64,000 nucleotides of DNA, taken from NCBI RefSeq assembly GCF_032854445.1, contig NC_088303.1, forward strand, positions 20,655,501-20,719,500. The letters run 5' to 3'. This stretch comes from Liolophura sinensis. Lineage: Eukaryota > Mollusca > Polyplacophora > Chitonida > Chitonidae. Made by a program: the position numbers and the translations under genes. Below, in pieces: positions 12,001 to 19,274 of this stretch. Numbering within the stretch: position 1 is the first letter of the stretch; each line of letters begins with the position of its first letter. The notes beneath the pieces are model-generated. The model had not been told where the DNA came from. It ran no database searches and was given only the letters and a program-made list of their open reading frames with translations.

Positions 12001-15000
12001 TTGTTCCTCAGTGAAACGTTTAGAGTTTTTAAGTTTCCCAACACAGTTGACGCCTGAATTTTTTGCAATTGCACAATAAAATTTGTTACAAAAAGACTGT
12101 ACTTCTTGTAGTGCTTTCGTTAAGATAGTTCATACAAGTTTGGTGGTACAGCGTTTTAACCCAGCAATAAATCAAGATTGAATGGGGAATTTATCCATTT
12201 TCAGAATACAGTAAAGTTGTGGTATGTGGCTGTGACGGGAAGGTACGGATATGGATGTACTCCTCTGTTTGAGAAAGGATTGATGTTTTTTTTAAATAGT
12301 TCCTCCAGGGTATAGGTAGTTATGGAATACGTTGATGTTGCAGCAGTTGTTGTGATATTAAGCCCCTCCACAAGAAACCGATATCGTAATAATTCTTGCA
12401 CACAAATATAATATTATTAGCGACTTTGTCCGCAGAAACAATAACATACATTGTCTGAAGGTCATCAAGTACCTTTCGCAAGGCAGGATGCTTCAGAACT
12501 TGCTTGGCTGTCACATGAGCATTAGTATTGATATGGTGGATTGCATACACAACCTTGATCTTAACAAGCTCAAGCCAAGCGTCAAGGACTGAAGGCTCTA
12601 CCTTCTCCCGTTTACACCACTTTTTGCCCATCCCCCCCCCCCAAGTATCCAGCTCGCCATTGTATTTTTTAATAATTATATAACGTCATCTAGTTCTTGC
12701 CATCGAAATCAGTGTAGAATCAGTGTTCTACCTTCATTTTCTGTGCAAGAATATGGACTTCCAACACATCCATGAGTAGAGCTTGTGTTTTTAGGAGTCA
12801 CTGACTAAAGGCAGTTTTGGTAGTATGACTTATTTTACAAATAGATGAATACAGGTGACTGGCTAAAAGAAATAGACTATGGTTCCGCTTCCTGTGTGTA
12901 AACGCTTAAGGACAAACCCTCGACGCTATACAGATCCATACGGGTATGTTTAAAAATAATTGATCAGTAGCGGAAAATGAAATTAAAGACCACAATGCAC
13001 TGCTCTGGTCACGTGAGTATTCGTGGGAGGGCGATGGTACGAAGCGATGGCACGAAGTGATGACACGATGCACGAGGCGATGGTACGATGATGGCCTTAT
13101 CCGGCTTCCATATCTGACGTATAGAAAAGTAAGCACTACAATAGCCTCAAATAAGCTTAGAAGTACACATTAAAGTACACCAATTTTCCTCATTTGCGGT
13201 AAATAAGGCATTTTCTCCTTGAGAAAAAGGCATTACGTTACCGACTTGTTTTAGGTGTAGCATTCACAGAAAATCGGTATGGGTATGGGAGAAAGATGCC
13301 ATATATAGCTCCGTCTTGTATATTGTCTATTTTGATTACACCGAGAACATAGGCTTACCACTGTTCACTCTAAGACACAACAAACGGCACTGAATCTACT
13401 CTACAGATTGCTCTGACGTTAGCTTCGGCAAATTTTGATTGGTGGCCCAAACCAACGTCAGAGCGCGCTCAAAGTTAAAACCTGATGCAATTATCTGCAC
13501 TTGTCAAATATGTCGAAGCTGTCAGTATAGTCGTTTACTTTGAGCATCAAGAAGTAATCTACACTAGGACTACACCGAATTCACTGACTGTTTACATCAT
13601 TGTATGCGTCTTTAAACTTGATATGTGCTCTCTCTGTTTATGCTCTCTGTAGAGCGGGCAAAATAGTAATCTGCTATTTTTCCGCCGGAACAAAGGAGAA
13701 TTATCGCAGCGACGCGGGCCAGTTCCCACACGCTGCCATCGGCCACAAGCTCGAAGACTGGCCAGATGAGCACTGGATTGACATCCGCCACCCAATGGTG
13801 CGAGAGATCATGAGCAGACGTCTGGACCATGCCAAAACTCGGAACTGTGACGGAGTGGAACCAGACAATGTTGACGGTTACACCAACAACAACGGGCTAG
13901 GTCTGCGGGCCAGCGATCAGCTGGAGTATAACAAGTGGCTGGCCGGAGGTAAGCGACAATGAAGACCTGGAAAATTACAAGGAAATATATCTTTATGACT
14001 GACAGCTTGATTTACAAGTTAAAAATTTAAGTGCTTGAGAGGAATAATTAAGTTCACGTGTCTTACTAATGATAGGCATACTTACATGTCGGTATGTTGA
14101 CTTAAGCCTATACCTGTTTTGTACGCTTAACGATGGTTAAATTATTGTGTACTCTCAAAAAGTAATCTGTTAATTTAGCAGACTGTCTGTTGTCTGCGTA
14201 ATGCTAGAATGCATTCTACTATTACCGCGCGTTTTTCTGTCATATATAATACACAAAACTCTATTAATTCAACAGAAAAATTATATTAGACTAACAGGGT
14301 ATTATGTCGAATCTGACATAACCTTGTGCTATGACAACAGAATACATTCCGGCATTATTCATACTTTCTTTTAAAATTAACAGATTAATTTCTTTAGTGT
14401 ATCAGTTCTTCCAGTTAACATAGAGCGCTGTGTATAACATTTTCCAATATATAGGCACACTGCTGTTTCCGTCTTTTTCTTTATGTAAACCTATAAAATG
14501 GTCTGATGGGTGTACGTACATTTTACGGCATATTGATGTCTGCTTATCTTTGTAAACCTGTCTGAGTATTTATTTTATTTCCGTGCATTTCCCGTGCCTG
14601 TACATCTGATTATTATTTTTCACAACTGATCGGATCGAACTGATTTGAAGGTCTACCACCAACCTGTGGATGGTCGTGGGTTTCTTCCAGCCGACCATAT
14701 TGCTAGCCACTGTTTTACACTGAACACTGTCGTTTAAGTGAAACATTCTTGAGTACGGCGTAAAACACCAATCAAATAAATAAATAAATTAAATGATTAC
14801 CCATATCTATGTACATGCGTACATGTGTATATCTATATCTGTAATGTGAAATGTTTGTGTATATCTGTATGTTATGGATATGTGCATGTACAAGTGTGTA
14901 AATGTCTACCTCCTCAGAGGCTCATAAGCGAGGTCTGTCGGTTGGTCTGAAGAACGACGTAGACCAGATACATGAGCTGGCTTCATACTTTGACTGGGCT

Positions 15001-15066
15001 CTGAACGAGGAGTGTGTCAACTATAACGAGTGTGGCAAATACAGTTCCTTTCTGCAGCAGAACAAA
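8878..15066 (+). CDS. Secreted GH114-like glycoside hydrolase (three exons; 3' end not found)
   Basis: Exons 8878-9080, 13653-13948 and 14918-15066 join in frame across GT-AG introns (phases 2 and 1) to give 216 residues ending in phase 0. The protein begins with a hydrophobic signal segment (about residues 5-24). It continues with WRPKPGTSWQWQLSG (25-39), an Asp/Tyr-rich YDVDLYDTS strand, KIVICYFSAG (71-80) and CDGVEPDNVDGY (133-144). The last supplies the acidic residues expected of the active site. GLKND and 'CVNYNECGKYS' follow. This order is typical of the GH114 TIM-barrel family, whose founding bacterial member is an endo-alpha-1,4-polygalactosaminidase. The animal substrate is unknown. 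About 30 C-terminal residues (usually a 'VF..EY' strand) should lie in one more exon that I could not find before 21.7 kb, so the gene may be incomplete or broken. Intron 1 carries the nested transposons. Confidence 0.85.
9500..9790. repeat. Palindromic simple-repeat array (GATGGTACGA type), left arm
   Basis: Short units such as GATGGTACGATGGCAC run forward at about 9530-9595. The reverse complement (GTGCCATCGTACCATCG) then runs from about 9625 to 9780. The array can therefore fold back on itself around 9600-9650. It lies in intron 1 of the GH114-like gene just before the left inverted repeat of the larger element. Overlapping open frames on both strands are produced by the repeat and are not genes. 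Confidence 0.8.
10384..11179 (-). mobile_element. Penelope-like element 3' non-coding region with a duplicated block
   Basis: Read on the minus strand this follows the reverse transcriptase remnant. It contains two copies of a block of about 95 bases (10384-10480 and 10653-10872, the latter split by a MITE). The block includes TTGGGAATCGGCCTTGCG, ATTATTGACC and TCTGTTTCGACGCATAGA. The same sequence follows a PLE 3' fragment at 24 kb and occurs alone at 62 kb. PLEs often carry tandem terminal repeats, which would explain the doubled block. Confidence 0.65.
10706..10831. mobile_element. 126-bp foldback MITE with 5-bp target duplication
   Basis: The two halves are inverted repeats along almost the whole length. 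Both ends begin GGCC(C/T)GTTTCA, followed by CAAAGCGCACGTA or AGAAAGGGCACGTA, and CTTCCATGGCGAC lies on each side of the centre. CCAGG flanks both ends (10701-10705 and 10832-10836). The related sequence without the insertion at 24.4 kb has a single CCAGG (CCTGG on that strand), and the sister block at 10384-10480 also lacks the MITE. The insertion is therefore directly demonstrable. Confidence 0.85.
11180..12631 (-). pseudogene. Penelope-like reverse transcriptase remnant
   Basis: Read right to left across shifting frames, this gives the landmark order of a Penelope-like element RT. First comes VSADKVANNIIFVCKNYY (about 12380-12445), then a TTYTLEEL segment, then SGVN...KNSKR. DFSTL with a following TIPHTDL lies near 11940-11978, then a LELHINNICVKFGK segment and an LLADLYLFLYEYDY segment. 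The catalytic YIDD is at 11612-11623. It continues with YLDLYFYED, YYKRDSFNFGIVNYP, GVYISGLV and finally FYNEYNSLVSKYGQ. Several frameshifts and stops break it, so it is dead. The first intact stretch starts at ATG 12629-12631. I did not identify a GIY-YIG endonuclease domain. It lies inside the larger inverted-repeat element and in intron 1 of the GH114-like gene, in the opposite orientation to that gene. Confidence 0.85.
13018..13100. repeat. GATGGTACGA simple-repeat array, right arm
   Basis: Units such as GATGGTACGAAGCGATGGC lead into GATGGCCTTATCCGGC. The reverse complement of this end (GCCGGATAAGGCCATC) matches the start of the left arm at about 9487 (GCCCGATAAGACCATA). The two arms are therefore inverted and enclose the 9.8-12.9 kb transposon. 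Confidence 0.7.
13653..13948 (+). CDS. GH114-like gene, exon 2 (catalytic core)
   Basis: The acceptor CTCTCTGTAG ends at 13652 and the donor GAG|GTAAGC begins at 13949. The exon encodes KIVICYFSAG, 'WPDEHWIDIRHP' and CDGVEPDNVDGY, the strongest family signatures. It starts by completing an Ala codon from exon 1 and leaves one base (G) for exon 3. The 5-kb upstream intron is entirely non-coding repeats. Confidence 0.9.
14165..14385. mobile_element. MITE with ATCTGTTAA ends and TA target site, copy 1
   Basis: 221-bp element in intron 2 of the GH114-like gene. It starts ATCTGTTAATTT and ends AAATTAACAGAT, with TA on both sides. Subterminal inverted blocks (ATGCTAGAATGCATTCT and the complement of AGAATACATTCCGGCAT) mirror each other. 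A second copy of almost the same length is at 36179-36402. TA flanks suggest mobilisation by a Tc1/mariner-type transposase. Confidence 0.8.
14650..14789 (+). mobile_element. tRNA-derived SINE, 5' truncated
   Basis: Carries the 3' half of the SINE family: AACCTGTGGATGGTCGTGGG, then GAGTACGGCGTAAAACACC and an AAATAAATAAAT tail ending at 14789. It lies in intron 2 of the GH114-like gene, 128 bases before exon 3. Confidence 0.8.
14918..15066 (+). CDS. GH114-like gene, exon 3
   Basis: The acceptor CCTCCTCAG ends at 14917 and the donor AAA|GTAAAG begins at 15067. The exon encodes 'AHKRGLSVGLKND' followed by 'NEECVNYNECGKYSSF', the late-barrel region of GH114. It ends in phase 0. If the donor is not used, the frame reads only 16 more codons to a stop. 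The next exon was not found. Confidence 0.85.
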
Positions 15067-15754
15067 GTAAAGCTCTCTTTGGTGAAGGGAATTTATAATA
15101 TTTCACATGGGTTCTAGTAACTGCTTGGCGAAAGTAACTAGCTAGCAAAGCTACTGAAAGCTGAATAGAAACAATTCTTATCTGAGTAAAACTGTAGACT
15201 TCATTTTGGCAAAAACAGATTCTACCCGACCCTCAGTTCACGTGATACAAGGGTGATGAAAGGAGTTATCAACTGAATGAAAACATTTTCATCAAGCTGT
15301 GCCCATCTAGGTTACAACAACTTCACACAGACGATTGCTGTTTTCACCTGGGTGGAAACCACAGAAGTGTCTCAAAGAGTCTAAAATTGAGACTAAAAGG
15401 GAAATAACTCGTTGTATAAAGCAGACAAATGAAATGGAATAGTTGTCTCCCTTTGATCAAATATACAGGAAGCTATGCGTCAGAATCAAACAAAAGTTAA
15501 CAAATTGCCAGGCTCCGTTTAAGAAAGTTTATTGTACAGATATTCACATGGGCAGAGATGCTAAGAACGCCTTGGAGCATTCGCGTTTATTTAAGTCATC
15601 TGATGAAGGCATTAGTTTCTCGACTATTCTAATTTGCTGCGTGCAACGTGGTATTATATATCTCAGATTTCATGTTGCATCTTAGAGACAGAGTGTATTT
15701 ATAACTTTCAGACATGCACTAATGTAAGCACGTCGAGTCCATACACTGGGACCT
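15067..15754. other. Downstream of GH114-like exon 3, no recognisable exon
   Basis: I searched here for the missing C-terminal GH114 strand (phase-0 acceptor followed by a VF..EY-like segment) and did not find it. A pyrimidine-rich acceptor-like site at about 15700-15711 opens a Cys-rich frame, but this runs into the satellite and does not resemble the family. Confidence 0.4.
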
Positions 15755-16412
15755 TTTGTCACGAAGAATGTCAGGTAGCGTGCCAGAAATACTGCCAGAT
15801 AATTTGTCATAAATAATCTGAGCTGGTTTATCAGAATTATAGTCAGATAATTTGTCCAATAGAATGTCAAATATAGTGTCAGTTAGAAAGGATGTTATAT
15901 AGTTTATCATGTCGGACAGTTTGTCCTGAAAAATGTCAAACATAATGTCGGTTTGTTAGAGAGAATGTCAGAAAGTTTGTCAGAAATAAAGTAAAATAAT
16001 TTGTCAGGAATAATGTCACTCAGATAGTTTGTCAGATATTATGTCAGACAGTTTGTCAGAAATAAAATTGGTTGGTTAGCGCGCTAGCGCAGCGTAATGA
16101 CGCAGGAGTCTCTCACCAATGCGGTCGCTGTGAGTTCAAGTCCAGCTCATGCTGGCTTCCTCTCTAGCCGTACGTGGGAAGGTTTGCCAGCAACCTGCGG
16201 ATGGTCGTGGGTTTCCCCCGGGATCTGCCCGGTTTCCACCCACCATAATGCTAACCGCCGTCGTATAAGTGAATTATTCTTGAGTACGGCGTAAAACACC
16301 AATCAAATAAATAAATAAATAAGAAATAAAATTAGACAGTTTGTCAGAAATAATGTCAGATAGTTTGTCAGAAATAATGTCAGATAGTTTGTCAGAAATA
16401 ATGTCAGATAGT
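15755..16412. repeat. 24-bp satellite array, split by a SINE
   Basis: Imperfect tandem units built from two related 12-mers, GTCAGATAGTTT and GTCAGAAATAAT. They become more regular to the right. The array occupies about 15755-16057 and resumes at about 16334-16412, with a complete SINE between. Short frames within it are repeat artefacts. Confidence 0.85.
16058..16333 (+). mobile_element. Full-length tRNA-derived SINE with 12-bp target-site duplication
   Basis: The body, 16070-16321, is flanked by identical 12-mers AGAAATAAAATT at 16058-16069 and 16322-16333. The head GGTTGGTTAGCGCGCTAGCG and the B-box-like GAGTTCAAGTCC give an RNA polymerase III promoter of tRNA type. The middle holds GCTCATGCTGGC and CAACCTGCGGATGG. 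The 3' end has GAGTACGGCGTAAAACACC and an AAATAAATAAAT tail. The intact duplication and low divergence mark it as the youngest copy in the window and the best reference for the other fragments. Confidence 0.92.
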
Positions 16413-16469
16413 TACTGAGGTTTCTTCCTCTCACAAGCTAGACTGCGGAAGTAGGAGAGTTAATAATAC

Positions 16470-16535
16470 ACATTAGTAAATAATACACTTTAGTAAATAA
16501 TGCACATTAGTAAATAATACACATTAGTAAATAAA
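16470..16535. repeat. 17-bp tandem repeat, four copies
   Basis: Units of the form CACATTAGTAAATAATA repeated four times with one or two changes each. It overlaps the 3' end of a minus-strand open frame and supplies that frame's last residues. Confidence 0.75.
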
Positions 16536-16891
16536 ATGAGGGGTTTCTGTTCTGTTTTCGTGTCTAGGCTGTCTTCCACACTGAGTATGTTGACCACAAA
16601 ACACAAGGTGTCAGCAAACAGCATTCCGTCTGTTCGAGCTCTAAACGTCCGCATGGTTTCAGCACGTTGATTAAGGACTGGGATCTGGACTCGTGGAGAC
16701 TGGCCTGTTGAGGAGATATCACCAAAACTGGCCCATACTGTCAACATACTTCCAGCATGGAAAACAGCCATTATAAAACATAAGATAAAGCATGGTCCTT
16801 GTTCCATATTTCGTGTTGTTTTTGTTCTTTGTGTGATTCGTCTCAGTTTCCGTGCATTTGGAAATTTAGCACCAAAGTTGTTTGTATTCAT
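16490..16891 (-). CDS. Hypothetical 133-aa frame, possible secreted protein or LamG-like exon
   Basis: Starts at ATG (16889-16891) on the minus strand. A second Met at residue 29 begins a signal-peptide-like stretch (GPCFILCFIMAVFHAG). After it, 'ETMRTFRARTDGMLFADT' loosely recalls the 'F+TR..DG.LL' strand of laminin-G domains. The frame then runs into the 17-bp repeat, so its C-terminus is probably not real and a splice donor may be missing. I see no clear donor and no neighbouring LamG exon. A G-rich tract lies 50-75 bases upstream. Treat as unproven. Confidence 0.25.
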   Translation of the reverse strand: MNTNNFGAKFPNARKLRRITQRTKTTRNMEQGPCFILCFIMAVFHAGSMLTVWASFGDISSTGQSPRVQIPVLNQRAETMRTFRARTDGMLFADTLCFVVNILSVEDSLDTKTEQKPLILFTNVYYLLMCIIY

Positions 16892-16942
16892 TATTGTAGC
16901 CAGAAATAGATGTTACATGTGTAACTTATAACCGAGATTTAC

Positions 16943-16964
16943 GGGGAGGGGAGGGTTGGGCGGG
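16943..16964 (+). other. G-rich tract with G-quadruplex potential
   Basis: Five G-runs of three or more separated by one to two bases (pattern GGGG-A-GGGG-A-GGG-TT-GGG-C-GGG) meet the usual G4 spacing rule. It lies directly upstream of the minus-strand frame that starts at 16891. Confidence 0.55.
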
Positions 16965-17353
16965 AGAGGTCGGGATTCTTTCCTTCCGAAAATGAAGGAA
17001 ACGTCAATGAAAACAACGTCAAAAAGCAGCTATATTGTTTTTTTTTTTACTTCATATTTTAAAGTTAGTCTTAAAGAACCACTTCACTCCGGTTTACCCT
17101 AAGCACTCCGGTTTCCTCCACCCTACTAAGACTAATATATCACGTGTCAGTGACGTCACAAACCCTATTTCGTCCAAAACACCGCATTTCATTCTAAAAA
17201 TAGCCCATTTGCGTTGATGAGCTGACATTACTCAACAAGAATTCTTGCTAAATGTTACAGTAGAAAAACTGGATTTCACATGATCACGCGTATCTCCCAT
17301 TTTAGAATTTAGCCATTTGGTGGTATTCATGGTATTCTTACACTTAAGGTTTA

Positions 17354-17540
17354 ATGATTTACCCTAGGTACTCCGGTTTACCTCAGGCACTCCGGTTTTA
17401 CCTAACCACTCCGTGTTACCCTAGGCACCTTGGTTTACCCTAAGCACCTTGGTTTACCCTAGGCAACCCGGTTTACCCTTGGCACTCCGGTTTACCCTAA
17501 GCACTCCGGTTTACCCTAAGTACTCCGGTTTCCTCCACCC
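17354..17540. repeat. 19-bp minisatellite
   Basis: About ten copies of CACTCCGGTTTACCCTAAG with changes such as CACCTTGG. The block at 17495-17550 ending 'TTTCCTCCACCCTACTAAG' is also found at about 17091-17135. The array therefore seems to have expanded from a segment that was itself duplicated 400 bases apart. Confidence 0.8.
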
Positions 17541-17698
17541 TACTAAGACTGATTTCCGTCGAAGAAGTGAAAAAATATTTAGTATGGTGTTAAATAAAAA
17601 TCAGATCAGTTTACCATCAGAGGTCCTCTGGTTCAATCCTAGTGCATTTGACGTTTTGTTTGCGCTTCAAACTGACTTTCGATGTGTGCCTAACTGTT

Positions 17699-18036
17699 TA
17701 CGATAGCTCAGTTGGTAGAGTGTCTACTTCGGGGGCGGTATATCAGGGTGAAGCATGGGTCTGGTCACACCTAGGACCTTAAAAGATGAAGCTGTAGCTT
17801 CCTCGCTTGGCGTTCAGCATGAAGGAGATAGTGTAACGACTGGTTGACCCGTAGCACTATAATGGCTCGGGTGGGGCCGCTTACTTACCTTCGGTAAGTC
17901 GTCTCAGTGAAGTAGCACTAGATAAAAGAGTGTCGGAAATCCGTTCTGCAACAAGGAGGCACATTGCATGCACTCTTTGCACTCACTGAAAAATTACAAC
18001 GTTAAACCCTAAACACTCACTCGCTCACTCGATGTG
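17699..18036 (+). mobile_element. Second SINE family, tRNA-derived, about 340 bp
   Basis: Opens with a near-perfect tRNA A-box, TAGCTCAGTTGGTAGAG (17704-17720), and closes with AAAATTACAACGTTAAACCC followed by CACTCACTCGCTCACTC. The B-box region (GGGTCTGGTCACACC) is diverged. The 3' tail motif recurs at 18555-18616 and, inverted, at 35528-35582. Confidence 0.7.
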
Positions 18037-18554
18037 TTCTGCAGATTGTATGTCAAGATCAGAGGAACTGTCCGCGGCGCATGAAACAACACTGTGTTAG
18101 ATATATACCTGTGCTTCTCCAACCATAACACTTACCGCCATCGTACACAGTGTGGCGTTAAACAACAAACTGTAAATAAACCCTCTGTTATACTAGAGGC
18201 CTATTTCACACAGCGCAGAGTTACTAAAGGCAATTTTTAGTCCATAACCAATCTTTATTTTCCAAAAGTGTATAGAAACTCCGAAAAAGCTGAGAAATTA
18301 CATATCTCACGTTTCAATATTTCGGTAAAATTTTATTTGTCATGTTCAATACTCTGTCGAAACATTAAATATTTGGAGACAAATCCTAAGAAAATGTCTC
18401 AGAATATTGAAATGTTAAAAATGCGACGACTCCGTCTTTTTTCGGAGAATCTATGGTTTTATACGATGCTAAGCTCATTTGTGGATCAACAATATCCTTG
18501 TTTTTCATCCGACGCATTGTACGAAGATTTTTGCAGAACAACAATAAGCAGTAC

Positions 18555-18616
18555 TTGGCCGTCATATGATTGAAAAATTGTGAAGTATGACGTTAAACCC
18601 CAAGTACTCACAAACT
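18555..18616 (+). mobile_element. SINE 3' end fragment
   Basis: Reads 'CGTCATATGATTGAAAAATT', 'GTATGACGTTAAACCCC' and 'CAAGTACTCACAAACTCACTCC'. This is the tail module of the family complete at 17699-18036. The head is missing. Confidence 0.65.
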
Positions 18617-19216
18617 CACTCCAGTACTTGGTATATAGTAGTTTTTTATGATAATTCGTCGGGCGTCTGTCACACTGTAAAAAGCCACAGACACAAAAAG
18701 GGTATAAGCCAACCTCGCCTCCATTACATAAAGATATAAATGACACGCAACAACAATGCGATAAAGCGATCATTAATCATTTATTTACCAATGAACAATC
18801 TTATAACGATAAACTGAAGTTGTGCAAAACATGCAAATTATGACAACGAAAGAGACGAAAGAGAATGTTTAATGTTCGTATAATGCATTGAAATGAAAAA
18901 CGATATAAAGAAAAACTGTTTATTACACACATATTATTGTATATATTATTAACTGAATCACAAAAATGTTTGATATAAAGATGTTATCTTGTTCTTTTGT
19001 CGTTGGCAACTGTTACTTTAGGAAAGAAAAAACTTGCCAAGAATTAAATATTAAAATCCCCCTTTCTGCCCCCCTCTCTCTCTTTTTGTGTTATAAAGAT
19101 GAATTCATATGTAACAGCATTGTACATTGTTACAATCATAATCACGTGTCCTTAACATTTGGCGATCTGGATTCGTAGGCGTCACGCTAATTACAGCCGG
19201 ATTAAGACGAATGGAC

Positions 19217-19274
<58 letters not shown>

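Larger units (their letters stand above)
9826..12882. mobile_element. DNA transposon remnant with long inverted repeats, interrupted by a Penelope-like element
   Basis: Left end (about 9826-9930): TTTATTTCTTTTCG, CCAGTTATCTGTAAGATC, GTCATACTCGCAACC, GTGACACGTAAC. Reverse complement of the right end (about 12760-12882): CTATTTCTTTTAGCC, TCATCTATTTGTAAAAT, GTCATACTACCAAAACTGCC, CAGTGACTCC. These match the ends of the 1-kb copy at 6154-7140. Interior stretches at about 9930-10350 and 12640-12760 also resemble that short copy. The middle (10384-12631) is foreign PLE sequence. No transposase frame remains. Ends are approximate. Confidence 0.55.

Noticed and set aside
13592-13830. Minus-strand frames over GH114 exon 2
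   Set aside because: They are antisense shadows of a strongly supported exon.
15682-15943. Minus-strand frames and a Cys-rich plus frame near 15.7-15.9 kb
   Set aside because: They are encoded by the 24-bp satellite. The Cys-rich frame does not match the expected GH114 C-terminus.
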